DNA of 64,000 nucleotides from DATHVR01 sp035461175 (GTDB lineage: Bacteria; Actinomycetota; Acidimicrobiia; Spongiisociales; ZC4RG35): NCBI GenBank assembly GCA_035461175.1, contig DATHVR010000073.1, forward strand, positions 1-64,000, written 5' to 3'. The notes under the pieces were generated by a model. It saw nothing but the letters and a program-made list of their open reading frames with translations, was not told the origin of the DNA and did not search any database. Both the position numbers and the translations under genes were made by a program. Positions 49,525-59,988 of this stretch are shown here, piece by piece; positions within the stretch are counted from its first letter, which is position 1; every line of letters starts with the position of its first letter.

Positions 49525-51786
49525 ATGCCATCCCGGACTTCCACCCGCCGGGGGGCCAAAGGGCGGAAACGGGTGGCCACCAAGAAAAAGAGCACCTCGC
49601 GCTGGCGAGTGCGGACGTCCCTGCTGGAGACCCTCCGCACCCGCCTTCGCACCACACTCGGCCGCCAGGCCGACGATGTGTGGGGCGTAGTCCTCGTTGT
49701 CTTCGCCATCGTCGTCATCCTGGGATTCCTCGAGCAGGCGGGACCGGTGGGCCGCGGGCTCGAGACCGGATCCCGCTTCCTGTTCGGAATCTGGCGATTC
49801 GTGATCCCACCACTCCTGATCGGGATCGGGTGGGCCCTGATCGTGGGCAAGCCTCGCGAGGGCTCCGGACGGCTGGTGACGGGGGCTCTGGTCACCTTCA
49901 TCGGCACCGTCGCCCTCTTCCACCTCCTCACCGGGACGGTCTCACTCGCCGCCGACATCTCCCTCGTCAAACAGCGTGGGGGAGTGGTGGGCGCAGTGGT
50001 CGCCTTCCCCCTGCGCCGCATCCTCGGCATCTGGGGCGCCTTCGTGGTGCTGGCGTCGGTGGTGGGCATGGGAGTCCTCGTCATGACCCGCACGTCGGTG
50101 CGGGAGTTCGTGGGAGGCATGACCGACCTCTGGAAGCAGTTCCGCCGCTTCGTGTCCGAGATCCGCACCGCCCCTGCCCCCGCTCCGGCCGGCCGCCACG
50201 TCGCCCCCCGACGCCGGCCTTCGCCGGTGGTACAGGAACCTCCCGCCCGGCCCGCCCAACCGGAGCCCAAGCCCAAGAAGGAGAAGGCGGCCAAGGCCCC
50301 GGCGATGAAGCCGGCCGTCACCGCCTCCGGCTACAAGCTGCCCCCGCTCGACCTGCTCGGCCTCGGTGGCGGGGGGGACCACAACAAGCGCCTGCTAGAG
50401 GAGACCGCCCGCGAACTGGAGGAGACGCTGCATCAGCACGGCGTCGAGGCCACCCTCACCAAGATCGTGCCGGGGCCGACCGTGACCCGCTACGAGATCG
50501 AACTCGCTCCCGGCGTCAAGGTCAACAAGGTCTCCAACCTCTCCCACGACATCGCCTACGCCCTGGCCACCCCCGATGTCCGCCTCCTCGTCCCGATCCC
50601 GGGCAAGTCGGCGATCGGGGTGGAGGTGCCCAACCGCAGCCGGCGCATGGTCACCCTGGGTGACATCCTCCGCTCCGATGAGGCGGAGGCGAACCGCCAT
50701 CCGCTCGCAGTCGGGCTGGGGATGGATATCACCGGACGGGCCAAGCTGCTCAACCTCTCCGAGTTGCCCCACGTGCTGATCGCCGGAGCCACCGGGGCCG
50801 GCAAGTCGTCGTGCATCAACTCGATCGTCACCTCCTTGCTGATGCGGACCACCCCCGACGACGTCCGCCTGATCATGGTCGACCCCAAGCGGGTGGAATT
50901 GGGCCAGTACAACGGGGTGCCCCACCTCCTGACCCGGGTCATCACCAATCCCAAGAAGGCGGCCGATGCCCTCAAGTGGGCCGTGGCCGAGATGGACCGC
51001 CGCTACGACCTCCTCGCCGACGCCAAGGTGCGCGACATCATCGGGTACCGCGAGAAACTGGATGCCGGTGGCCTCGACCCCGAGGGTTTCGATCGCTTCC
51101 CCTATGTGGTCGTCGTCGTGGACGAGCTCAACGATCTGATGATGGTGGCCGGACGTGAGGTGGAGGAAGCGATCGTACGCATCGCCCAGATGGCCCGGGC
51201 CGTCGGAATCCACCTCGTCATCGCCACCCAGCGCCCGTCGGTGGACGTCATCACCGGAGTGATCAAGGCCAACGTGCCCTCGCGACTCGCCTTCTCGGTG
51301 GCTTCCCAGACCGACAGCCGGGTGATCATCGACGGAGCGGGCGCCGAGAAGCTGGTCGGGATGGGCGACATGCTGGTCATCACGGCCAAGGAACCCCGAC
51401 CCCAGCGGATCCAGGGAGCCTGGGTGGGCGAGGACGAGATCCACGCCATCGTCGACTGGGTGAAGGAACAGCGCGAAGCCGAGTACCGGGACAAGGAGGT
51501 CCTCCAGGCGGTGGCGGAGGCCGCCGCCGCCAAGGCAGCCGAAGACGAGGACGAGGACGAGGAGCTGATCCGGCGGGCAATGGAAGAGATCGTGCGCTCC
51601 CAGCTGGGCTCCACCTCGATGCTGCAGCGCAAGCTCCGGATCGGTTTCGCACGGGCGGGACGCATCATGGACATCCTCGAGAATCGGGGCGTGGTTGGAC
51701 CCTCCCTGGGATCCAAGGCGCGTGACGTGCTCCTGACCGAAACCGAGCTGAACGACCAGCTCGCCGATGAATCCGTGGATGCCTGA
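49525..51786 (+). CDS. ftsK: DNA translocase FtsK/SpoIIIE
   Basis: Septum-located motor that pumps chromosome ends into daughter cells and activates XerCD at dif. A basic N-terminal tail precedes four transmembrane helices (about residues 50-70, 85-105, 112-135 and 155-180), then a Pro/Lys-rich linker (215-270). The motor has the alpha/beta region (YKLPPLDLL...VTRYEIELAPGVKVNKV), Walker A GATGAGKSS (about 422), Walker B YVVVVVDELNDLM, and a C-terminal gamma winged helix (SMLQRKLRIGFARAGRIMDILE) that reads KOPS-type signals. 753 residues, a short-linker form. Confidence 0.95.
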   Translation: MPSRTSTRRGAKGRKRVATKKKSTSRWRVRTSLLETLRTRLRTTLGRQADDVWGVVLVVFAIVVILGFLEQAGPVGRGLETGSRFLFGIWRFVIPPLLIGIGWALIVGKPREGSGRLVTGALVTFIGTVALFHLLTGTVSLAADISLVKQRGGVVGAVVAFPLRRILGIWGAFVVLASVVGMGVLVMTRTSVREFVGGMTDLWKQFRRFVSEIRTAPAPAPAGRHVAPRRRPSPVVQEPPARPAQPEPKPKKEKAAKAPAMKPAVTASGYKLPPLDLLGLGGGGDHNKRLLEETARELEETLHQHGVEATLTKIVPGPTVTRYEIELAPGVKVNKVSNLSHDIAYALATPDVRLLVPIPGKSAIGVEVPNRSRRMVTLGDILRSDEAEANRHPLAVGLGMDITGRAKLLNLSELPHVLIAGATGAGKSSCINSIVTSLLMRTTPDDVRLIMVDPKRVELGQYNGVPHLLTRVITNPKKAADALKWAVAEMDRRYDLLADAKVRDIIGYREKLDAGGLDPEGFDRFPYVVVVVDELNDLMMVAGREVEEAIVRIAQMARAVGIHLVIATQRPSVDVITGVIKANVPSRLAFSVASQTDSRVIIDGAGAEKLVGMGDMLVITAKEPRPQRIQGAWVGEDEIHAIVDWVKEQREAEYRDKEVLQAVAEAAAAKAAEDEDEDEELIRRAMEEIVRSQLGSTSMLQRKLRIGFARAGRIMDILENRGVVGPSLGSKARDVLLTETELNDQLADESVDA

Positions 51787-51792
51787 GCCGTC

Positions 51793-51798
51793 TACGCT
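51793..51798 (+). promoter_or_regulatory. -10 box of 2-oxoacid dehydrogenase operon
   Basis: TACGCT, 8 bases before the ATG at 51807 that opens a short upstream ORF. Confidence 0.35.
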
Positions 51799-51806
51799 CG
51801 CGAGCG

Positions 51807-51833
51807 ATGGGCGACGAGCACAGGGGCAGATGA
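51807..51833 (+). other. Eight-codon upstream ORF before E1 alpha
   Basis: ATG 51807 begins MGDEHRGR and stops at 51833, one base before the E1 alpha GTG start. It begins close to the predicted transcription start. Contains AGGGG, which would serve as the E1 ribosome site. Confidence 0.3.
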
Positions 51834-51834
51834 C

Positions 51835-52863
51835 GTGCGGCAACGGCTGACACCGAGCGGGGGCCTCGAGGGGGATGCACCCTTCGACCTCCAACTAACC
51901 AGGCGGCTCTATCGGGCGATGGTCTTCGCCCGCACCTACGACCGCAAGAGCACCGCTCTCCAGAAGCAGGGCCGGCTAGCCACCTACGCCCCCTTCGAGG
52001 GCCAGGAAGCGGCTCAGATCGGCGCCGCCGCCGCCCTCGAGCCCCAGGACTGGGTGGTGGGCACCTACCGGGATGCCGCACTGATGTGGGCCCAGGGGTA
52101 TCCCTGGGAGCTGCTGTTCGCCGGCCGTACCGGCGACGAGCGGGGTGGACGACCGCCCGAGCACGTGCCCGTCATGCCACCGTCCATCACCGTGGGCGGT
52201 CACATGGTCCACGCCGTAGGACTGGCCTGGGCCGAGAAGCTCCAGGGCACCGAGCGCATCGCCCTGACCTCATTCGGCGACGGCGCCACCTCCGAGGGCG
52301 ATTTCCACGAGGCGATGAACTTCGCCGCCGTCTACGACATCGGCTGTGTGTTCCTGTGTCAGAACAACGGCTACGCCATCTCGCTCGCCCGTGAGTTCCA
52401 GACCCGTTCCGAGTCGATCGCCCAGAAGGCGATCGCCTACGGGATGCCGGGAATCCAGGTCGACGGCAACGATCTCTTCGCCGTCTACGAAGCGGTCCGG
52501 GAGGCGGCCGATCGGGCGCGGGCGAGTGAGGGTCCGACCCTGATCGAGGCCATGACCTACCGGGTGGGCCCTCACACCACCGCCGACGATCCGGGCCGCT
52601 ACCGAACCGGCGACGAGGCCGATGAGTGGCGCCGTCGAGACCCCCTGGAGCGTCTCCGCATCTATCTCTCCGAGCGGGAAGCCTGGGACGAGGAGTGGCA
52701 GGCTGCCATCGAGGCCGAGGCCGGCGCCGAGATCGACCGGGCGGTGGAACTTGCCGAGAACATGCCTCCGCTGGCTCCCGGGCAGATCCTCGACGCCATG
52801 TTCGAGTCCCTTCCGGCCCATCTCGAGACCCAGCGCCGGGAATTGGTGGAGGGACTGCAATGA
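51835..52863 (+). CDS. 2-oxoacid dehydrogenase E1 component, alpha subunit
   Basis: Thiamine-diphosphate-dependent decarboxylase subunit of the pyruvate or branched-chain 2-oxoacid dehydrogenase complex. TPP motif: SFGDGATSEGDFHEAMNFAAVYDIGCVFLCQNN (GDG to NN, about residues 142-176). Also VGTYRDAALMWAQGYPW and phosphorylation-loop-like YRVGPHTTADDP. 342 residues. Start GTG 51835 follows AGGGG; an eight-codon ORF precedes it. The stop overlaps the E1 beta start (ATGA). Branched-chain activity is more likely given IcmF and the regulator context, but the sequence does not decide. Confidence 0.9.
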   Translation: MRQRLTPSGGLEGDAPFDLQLTRRLYRAMVFARTYDRKSTALQKQGRLATYAPFEGQEAAQIGAAAALEPQDWVVGTYRDAALMWAQGYPWELLFAGRTGDERGGRPPEHVPVMPPSITVGGHMVHAVGLAWAEKLQGTERIALTSFGDGATSEGDFHEAMNFAAVYDIGCVFLCQNNGYAISLAREFQTRSESIAQKAIAYGMPGIQVDGNDLFAVYEAVREAADRARASEGPTLIEAMTYRVGPHTTADDPGRYRTGDEADEWRRRDPLERLRIYLSEREAWDEEWQAAIEAEAGAEIDRAVELAENMPPLAPGQILDAMFESLPAHLETQRRELVEGLQ

Positions 52864-53837
52864 GTGTTCTCACCATGGCCCGCGCCCTCAACGACGCCCT
52901 CGACCTGGCCCTCGACAAGGATCCGCAGGTGATGCTCCTCGGCGAGGACATCGGCCGCACCGGGGGAGTATTCCGCATCACCGACGGCCTGCGCGAGCGT
53001 CACGGCGAGGAGCGGGTGGTCGACACTCCGGTCGCCGAGTCGGGAATCGTGGGGGTGGCCTTCGGCCTGGCGGTGGGTGGAATGCGCCCGGTGGCCGAAC
53101 TGCAGTTCATGGGCTTCTCCTATCCGGCCTTCGATCAGGTGATCAGCCACGTCAGCCGCATCCGCAACCGGTCCCAGCACCGGTTCACCGCCCCGATGGT
53201 GATTCGCATGCCCTACGGCGGAGGGATCGGCGCCGCCGAGCACCACTCCGAGTCGGCCGAGGCGATCTATGCCCACACCCCCGGTCTCAAGGTCGTGATC
53301 CCCTCCACGCCCTACGACGCCAAGGGGATGCTGCTGTCGGCCATCTCCGACCCGGACCCGGTCGTCTTCTGTGAGCCGATCCGGCTGTATCGCTCGGTGA
53401 AGGAGGAAGTCCCCGACGGCTGGTACGAAGTGCCGATCGGCCAGGCGCGGTTCGAGCGGGAAGGTACCGACCTCACCCTGGTTAGTTGGGGCGCCATGAT
53501 GCGTGAGACCCGGGCCGCCGCCTCCTCCCTGGAAGAGGAGGGGGTCTCGGTCGAGGTGATCGATCTTCGCAGCCTGGTTCCCTTCGACGCCGACTCGGTC
53601 GTAAAGTCGGTCGACAGGACCGGCCGTTTGGTGGTGGTGCACGAGGCGCCGCGCACGGCCGGCTTCGGAGCCGAAGTGGCGGCCACGGTGGCGGAACGGT
53701 GTCTGTATTCGCTGCAGGCTCCCGTGCAGCGCGTCACCGGATGGGACAGCGTATTTCCCCTCAAACGCTCGGAGGCCCAGTACCTTCCGAGTCAGGAACG
53801 CATCATCCGCGCCGCCCGACGAACCCTGGAGAGCTGA
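52860..53837 (+). CDS. 2-oxoacid dehydrogenase E1 component, beta subunit
   Basis: Partner of the alpha subunit; the two form the alpha2-beta2 E1 that decarboxylates 2-oxoacids and reductively acylates E2. Markers: LGEDIGRTGGVFRITDGL, DTPVAESGIVGVAFGLAVGGMRPVAELQFMGF, RMPYGGGIGAAEHHSES, SWGAMMRETRAAA, VIDLRSLVPFD and VVVHEAPRTAGFGAEVAA. 325 residues. ATG 52860 overlaps the E1 alpha stop and its own stop overlaps the E2 start (TGATG), so the three subunits are translationally coupled. Confidence 0.93.
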   Translation: MSVLTMARALNDALDLALDKDPQVMLLGEDIGRTGGVFRITDGLRERHGEERVVDTPVAESGIVGVAFGLAVGGMRPVAELQFMGFSYPAFDQVISHVSRIRNRSQHRFTAPMVIRMPYGGGIGAAEHHSESAEAIYAHTPGLKVVIPSTPYDAKGMLLSAISDPDPVVFCEPIRLYRSVKEEVPDGWYEVPIGQARFEREGTDLTLVSWGAMMRETRAAASSLEEEGVSVEVIDLRSLVPFDADSVVKSVDRTGRLVVVHEAPRTAGFGAEVAATVAERCLYSLQAPVQRVTGWDSVFPLKRSEAQYLPSQERIIRAARRTLES

Positions 53838-55261
53838 TGGCACGCGAATTTAGACTTCCCGATATCGGTGAGGGTCTGACCGAGGCGGAGATCGTCCGCT
53901 GGGTGATCCCGGTGGGCGGGACCGTCGCCGCCGATGAGACCGTCGTCGAGGTCGAGACCGACAAGGCGGTGGTCGAGATCCCGTCACCGTTCGCCGGGGT
54001 CGTCCTCCATCACGGGGCCGCCGAAGGCGAGGTGGTCGAGGTCGGCGAGATCCTCGTGGTGGTGGGAACGGAAGGCGAAACGTGGCCGGACCCCTCACGG
54101 GGGGAAGCAGCCATCAAAAGCGAGGATCGGCCCGCGACGGCAGATACCGAAGCCACCGCCCAACCGGGCGGAGCCGAGCCGGAGCCCGAGGATGCGGCGC
54201 CGGTGGATGCTGAGCCGCAGCCGGAAGCCGCCGGGGAGTCTGTGCCCGAGGAAGAGTCGGACCATGGCGAGGTCGCACCCATCGTAGGCACCCTGTCCGA
54301 GGACGCCGAGGAGCTGCCTTCCCGTTCGGAGCAGATCACCGACATCGTCACCCACGTCAAGGCGCTGCCGCTGGTGCGGAAACTGGCCAAGGATCTGGGG
54401 GTCGATCTGGGTTCGATCCAGGGAACCGGCCCCGATGGCCGCATCACCCGTGAGGATGTGATCGCCGCCGCCGAGAGCAGTCAGGGCGGCCCGGTCGAAC
54501 TTCCCGCCGCCCCGACTCTCCCCCCGGTGCCCTCCCTTCCGTCCGAGCCGCGGTCCACGGTTCCCGCCGGAGCCAGGCCTGCCGAGGAGCGACGGCCGCT
54601 GAGCAAACTGCGTCGCACGATCGCCGCCAACATGGCGCGTTCGTGGTCGGAGATACCCCACGTCACCACCTTCGACGAGGTCGACGCCTCACGACTCCTC
54701 GCCATGCGGGAAAGGCTGGGGCGGCGCCACGACACGAAGATCCCCCTGGAGTCCCTGATCGTGAAGGCGGTGAGCCCCGTCTTGCGGGAGTTTCCCGAGT
54801 TCAACGCCACTCTCGACGGTGACGAGCTCGTCCTCCACGGGCGCCAGGACATCGGGATCGCCGTCGACACCCCCGACGGGCTCCTGGTCGGCGTGATACG
54901 CAACGCCGATCGTCACTCGGTCCTGGCCCTCGCCCAGGAAGTCAGCCGCCTGGGCACCGCCGCCAAGGAACGCAAACTCGCTCCCGACGAACTCACCGGT
55001 CAGACTTTCACGGTCTCCAACATCGGCGCGGTGGGAGGGGGGTACGGCACCCCGATCGTCCCGGCCGGAACGGTGGCGATCCTGTCGGTGGGCCGCGCCC
55101 TCGACAGGCCGGTGGCCCACGGTGGCCGGGTCGACATCGCCCCGCTGCTCCCGCTCTCCCTCTCCTACGACCACCGGGTCATCGACGGGGGCCTCGGCCG
55201 CCGCTTCATGTCGATGCTGCTGGAAAACCTGGAAGAGCCGGGTCTGTTCCTGGCTGACTGA
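53837..55261 (+). CDS. 2-oxoacid dehydrogenase E2 (dihydrolipoyl acyltransferase)
   Basis: Core of the complex; moves acyl groups from lipoyl-lysine to CoA. One lipoyl domain (residues 1-80) with the modified Lys in VETDKAVVEIPSPFAG, an acidic Glu/Pro/Ala linker (85-165), a peripheral-subunit-binding domain LPLVRKLAKDLGVDLGSIQGTGPDGRITREDV (about 175-207), and the catalytic domain ending LSLSYDHRVIDGG with the active-site His and Asp. 474 residues. No E3 gene is near, so dihydrolipoyl dehydrogenase comes from elsewhere. The stop is the start of a 65-base repeat. Confidence 0.93.
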   Translation: MAREFRLPDIGEGLTEAEIVRWVIPVGGTVAADETVVEVETDKAVVEIPSPFAGVVLHHGAAEGEVVEVGEILVVVGTEGETWPDPSRGEAAIKSEDRPATADTEATAQPGGAEPEPEDAAPVDAEPQPEAAGESVPEEESDHGEVAPIVGTLSEDAEELPSRSEQITDIVTHVKALPLVRKLAKDLGVDLGSIQGTGPDGRITREDVIAAAESSQGGPVELPAAPTLPPVPSLPSEPRSTVPAGARPAEERRPLSKLRRTIAANMARSWSEIPHVTTFDEVDASRLLAMRERLGRRHDTKIPLESLIVKAVSPVLREFPEFNATLDGDELVLHGRQDIGIAVDTPDGLLVGVIRNADRHSVLALAQEVSRLGTAAKERKLAPDELTGQTFTVSNIGAVGGGYGTPIVPAGTVAILSVGRALDRPVAHGGRVDIAPLLPLSLSYDHRVIDGGLGRRFMSMLLENLEEPGLFLAD

Positions 55262-55320
55262 CGCTTCAGCGCGTCGCGCCCGCTGACGGTATCGGGTGGT
55301 GGGTAGTGAGTAATGGGTCG
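55256..55320 (+). repeat. 65-base direct repeat, copy 1 (element B)
   Basis: Begins with the end of the E2 gene, including its stop. Copy 2 is at 55355-55419 with six mismatches. The copy ends in heptamers ATCGGGT, GGTGGGT, AGTGAGT, AATGGGT (55291-55318). Confidence 0.8.
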
Positions 55321-55354
55321 AGCCGCCGGGCAGTGACCTCCCCCTCGCTCGGTG

Positions 55355-55419
55355 GACTGACGCCTCAGCGCGTCTCGCGCGCTGACGGTATCGGGTTGTG
55401 GGTGATGAGTAATGGGTCG
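55355..55419 (+). repeat. 65-base direct repeat, copy 2 (element B)
   Basis: Ends in heptamers ATCGGGT, TGTGGGT, GATGAGT, AATGGGT (55390-55417). The first 30 bases hold a palindrome-like GCGCGTC/GCGCGC segment. Confidence 0.8.
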
Positions 55420-55451
55420 CTCCCCTCCGGGGACGAAGCGGACGACCCAGA

Positions 55452-55514
55452 ACCCACCACTCAATTCTCAATTCTCAATTCTCAATACCCACCACTCACC
55501 ACCCACCACTCACT
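55452..55514 (-). repeat. Nine in-phase heptamers facing element B
   Basis: Read on the plus strand: ACCCACC, ACTCAAT, TCTCAAT three times, ACCCACC, ACTCACC, ACCCACC, ACTCACT, with no phase break over 63 bases. On the minus strand these are NNTRRGT-type units, like the two copies to the left. The array runs into the last codon and stop of ramB (55510-55512). Confidence 0.85.
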
Positions 55515-56940
55515 CCGCGTGGCGTTCTACCAGGTCGTAGGCGGCTCGGTCGCGGCCGTCGGGGAAGGGGTCGGGAGCCAGGAGGCCGAGCAGGCGCTCC
55601 TGGGTTCGAACCGAGACCTCGACGTGACCGCCCCATTTCGCCAGCTGCTCGGTGGTCGGCAAACGGCAACAGGTGGGATCGGGACAGGTCGACTTCGCTC
55701 TCCGCTCGGTATGGCGGTCCCGAAACCACTGGGCAGAGTCGAAGGGGACCCCGACCGTGACGGAAAAGGGGCGATCCGGTTCCATGTGGGTGACACAGAA
55801 GAAGGTCCCTTGCGGGGTGTCGGTGTACTGGGCGTGGACATCGAATTTGTCGACCGAATCGAATACTGCCAGGGCGCCCCAGTGGCGGCACACCGGCTGG
55901 GCCTCCACCCCGCCGAAGGCGTCGGTGTTCAACGGCACTCCGTCATTGGCATAGCCCTTCACGACCAGGCCATCCTCACCCACCACCATCAGGTGGGTGC
56001 GCAGGTCGAGTCGCTCGGTCGCCAGGTTCACGAACCTCCATGCCGCCATCTCGTAGCTGACGTAGAAGTTCTCCTTGATGTCCTCGATCGAAATATCCCG
56101 TCCCTCCATGGCCGAACGGAGTCGCCGCACGGCCGCCCTTTCGGGCACGAGGATGGCCCCGGCCAGGTAGGCGGTCTCCACCCGCTGGCGGAGGAACTCG
56201 CCCAGGTCGGCCGGCTCGGCATGGCCGAGCAGGCGACGGGCCAGGGTCTGGAGGATGGCCTTGCGGGCCTGGCGTGTGCGGAGTTCGTTGCGCTGGGCGA
56301 TGTAGAGGCGGCCGGTGAGATCGTCGGACACCGAGCGGACACCGGGGATCATGTCTTCCACCGCCTCGATCTGAAACCCGAGGTGGGCGGCGATGTCGAG
56401 CAGTGTGCGCGACGAGCGGGGCCCTTCGCCCACGTGACCGACCTTCTCGAGCACGCCGTTGGCGACTGCCTCGACATCCGAGAGGTAGCCGTTCTGGCCC
56501 CATAGCCAAACGCCGGCGGCGGCGTTGGCCTGACGGATTCCATCCCGGCCGCTCCCTGTGGGGTCGGGGCGGGCGTCGAGGGCGCGGTAAAGCCCCACCA
56601 GGTGCTGGAGCAGCTCGTCGGAGAGACTGGGGGAGGGGCGGACGTAGGGAAGCTCCAGACGGTCGAAGCGGGGATCCGACTGGGCCCGCTCGAGTTCGAT
56701 CTCCAGTTCGGCCCGAGCACTGGGAGGCTCATCAGACAGCAGATCGGTCTCGGCCACCTGCAGGGCACGGGCGAGATCGCGGACGTGACTCGCCTTCGGC
56801 TCCCGCCTCCCGTTCTCGAGCATCGACAGGTAGGGAGCCGGCCGGTCCACCATCTCACCCAATTGCTGGAGGGTGAGATGGGATCGCTTGCGGTAGTGGC
56901 GCAAACGGCGCCCGAAGGTGAGAGGGTCGATCCCGGTCAT
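55510..56940 (-). CDS. ramB: RamB-type regulator (XRE family, short-chain fatty acyl sensor)
   Basis: Transcription regulator of acetate and propionate metabolism genes. N-terminal XRE helix-turn-helix (about residues 5-65: LRHYRKRSHLTLQQLGEMVDRPAPYLSMLENGRREP), a middle DUF955-like region (about 170-300) and the C-terminal short-chain fatty acyl regulator domain (about 310-476), which has a cysteine cluster: CRHWGALAVF, DPTCCRLP. It lies divergent from aceB-aceA, 104 bases apart, as expected for a glyoxylate-shunt regulator. Its -10 lies inside a palindrome, pointing to autoregulation. 476 residues, the normal length. Activator or repressor sense cannot be read. Confidence 0.9.
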   Translation of the reverse strand: MTGIDPLTFGRRLRHYRKRSHLTLQQLGEMVDRPAPYLSMLENGRREPKASHVRDLARALQVAETDLLSDEPPSARAELEIELERAQSDPRFDRLELPYVRPSPSLSDELLQHLVGLYRALDARPDPTGSGRDGIRQANAAAGVWLWGQNGYLSDVEAVANGVLEKVGHVGEGPRSSRTLLDIAAHLGFQIEAVEDMIPGVRSVSDDLTGRLYIAQRNELRTRQARKAILQTLARRLLGHAEPADLGEFLRQRVETAYLAGAILVPERAAVRRLRSAMEGRDISIEDIKENFYVSYEMAAWRFVNLATERLDLRTHLMVVGEDGLVVKGYANDGVPLNTDAFGGVEAQPVCRHWGALAVFDSVDKFDVHAQYTDTPQGTFFCVTHMEPDRPFSVTVGVPFDSAQWFRDRHTERRAKSTCPDPTCCRLPTTEQLAKWGGHVEVSVRTQERLLGLLAPDPFPDGRDRAAYDLVERHAE

Positions 56941-56946
56941 GCCGTT

Positions 56947-56956
56947 ATGTTAACAT
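56947..56956 (-). promoter_or_regulatory. Palindrome and -10 box of ramB
   Basis: ATGTTAACAT is a perfect 10-base palindrome. Its minus-strand TAACAT lies 6 bases before ATG 56940, a leaderless promoter, so a protein bound here would block ramB. Confidence 0.5.
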
Positions 56957-57044
56957 CGCCACAACTTTCTTGAACATGCATTTGGATTAGGGTTGGACCT
57001 GTAAGACAATGGATACTTAACAGGAAGGGACCCCGAGCGCACCC

Positions 57045-58625
57045 ATGAGCCACGAGATCGCACCCACCACCACACCCGAACACAGCCTCCTCCTCACCTC
57101 CGAGGCGGTGGCCTTCGTCGAGGATCTCCACGAGGCCTTCGACGAGCGCCGCCACCAGTTGCTCGCCCTTCGTCAGGAGCGCCAGTCCCAGATCCAGAGC
57201 GGCTTGCTGCCCGACTTCCTCCCCGAGACGGCCCACATCCGCCAGGACGAGTGGCAGGTGGCCGAGGCACCCGCCGATCTGGCCGACCGCCGGGTCGAGA
57301 TCACCGGACCGGTTGATCGCAAGATGATGATCAACGCCCTGAACTCGGGGGCGCGGGTGTTCATGGCCGACTTCGAAGATGCCAATTCGCCCACCTGGAG
57401 CAACCTCCTCGAAGGCCAGGCCAACCTCATCGAGGCATATCGACGGACACTGGCGCTCGACACCGACGAGAAGTCCTACCGCCTGAATGACGAGGTGGCG
57501 ACGCTGGTGATCCGTCCCCGCGGCTTCCACCTTCCCGAGAAGCACCTCACGATCAACGGTCGGCCCGCTTCCGCTTCGCTCTTCGATTTCGGCCTGTACA
57601 TGTTCTGGGGCGGCCGGGAGGCGATCGCGGCCGGCACCGGGCCCTACTTCTATCTTCCCAAGCTCGAGAGCCACCTCGAGGCCCGGCTCTGGAACGACGT
57701 CTTCGTCTACGCCCAGCACCGGCTCGGGATCCCGGAGGGAACGATCCGGGCCACCGTGTTGATCGAGACCCTTCCGGCTGCCTTCGAGATGGACGAGATC
57801 CTCTTCGAGTTGCGCCAGCACTCCTCGGGGCTCAACGCCGGACGCTGGGACTACATCTTCTCGGTCATCAAGAAGCTGCGCGATCGTCCCGACCGCATCC
57901 TCCCCGACCGGGCCCAGGTGACGATGACCACTCCGTTCATGCACGCCTACACCGAGTTGCAGGTGGCCACCTGCCACCGGCGCGGCGCCCACGCCATCGG
58001 GGGTATGGCCGCCTTCATCCCCAACCGCCGGGACCCCGAAGTGACCGAGCAGGCTCTGGCCAAGGTGGCGGCCGACAAGCGCCGGGAGGCCGAACAGGGC
58101 TGCGACGGGACCTGGGTGGCGCATCCCGACCTCGTGCCGGTGGCCCAGGCCGAGTTCGACCGGGTCCTGGGCGACGCCCCCAACCAGCTCGAACGACAGC
58201 GGACCGACGTCGAGGTGGATGCCGCCAACCTTCTCGACACTCATGTCGTCGACGGAAAGATCACCGAAGAGGGGATCCGCACCAACGTCTCGGTCGGAAT
58301 CCGCTACCTGGCCGCCTGGCTGACCGGGACCGGCGCCGCCGCCATCGACAACCTGATGGAAGACGCCGCCACCGCCGAGATCTCGCGCAGTCAGCTCTGG
58401 CAGTGGGTCCGTCACGGCGCCCGCACCGACGACGACCGAGTGATCGACGCCGACCGCGTCCGCCGGATAGCCGACGATGTAATGGCCGAGATCGAGGAGG
58501 TAGTCGGATCCGACGGGATGGCATCCGGCCGCTACCACGAGGCTCGCATCCTGTTCGAGCAGGTGGCGCTGTCGCCAGACTTCATCGACTTCCTGACCCT
58601 TCCCGCTTACGAACTGATCGACTGA
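57045..58625 (+). CDS. aceB: Malate synthase A
   Basis: Glyoxylate-shunt enzyme joining glyoxylate and acetyl-CoA to malate. Family marks: VEITGPVDRKMMINALNSGARVFMADFEDANSPTW (metal and glyoxylate binding, about residues 85-120), RPRGFHLPEKH, IRATVLIETLPAAFEMDEILFELRQHSSGLNAGRWDYIFS (Arg, Glu and Asp of the site) and MHAYTELQVATCHRRGAHAIGGMAAFIPNR. 526 residues, type A. First gene of aceB-aceA. The leader holds a three-codon ORF (57009-57020) and AGGAAGGG rather far upstream. RamB is divergent. Confidence 0.95.
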   Translation: MSHEIAPTTTPEHSLLLTSEAVAFVEDLHEAFDERRHQLLALRQERQSQIQSGLLPDFLPETAHIRQDEWQVAEAPADLADRRVEITGPVDRKMMINALNSGARVFMADFEDANSPTWSNLLEGQANLIEAYRRTLALDTDEKSYRLNDEVATLVIRPRGFHLPEKHLTINGRPASASLFDFGLYMFWGGREAIAAGTGPYFYLPKLESHLEARLWNDVFVYAQHRLGIPEGTIRATVLIETLPAAFEMDEILFELRQHSSGLNAGRWDYIFSVIKKLRDRPDRILPDRAQVTMTTPFMHAYTELQVATCHRRGAHAIGGMAAFIPNRRDPEVTEQALAKVAADKRREAEQGCDGTWVAHPDLVPVAQAEFDRVLGDAPNQLERQRTDVEVDAANLLDTHVVDGKITEEGIRTNVSVGIRYLAAWLTGTGAAAIDNLMEDAATAEISRSQLWQWVRHGARTDDDRVIDADRVRRIADDVMAEIEEVVGSDGMASGRYHEARILFEQVALSPDFIDFLTLPAYELID

Positions 58626-58635
58626 GAGGACAACC

Positions 58636-59913
<1,278 letters not shown>

Positions 59914-59988
59914 CACGGGCGGCGGTTTTCGTTCCGCGACGATCGGGTACCGTTGGCGTCACCAGAGCGGAGCAACTCAGGAGTATCA

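Noticed and set aside
55452..55514. CRISPR array
   Set aside because: The units are seven bases with no spacers and there are no cas genes; it is a short tandem repeat.
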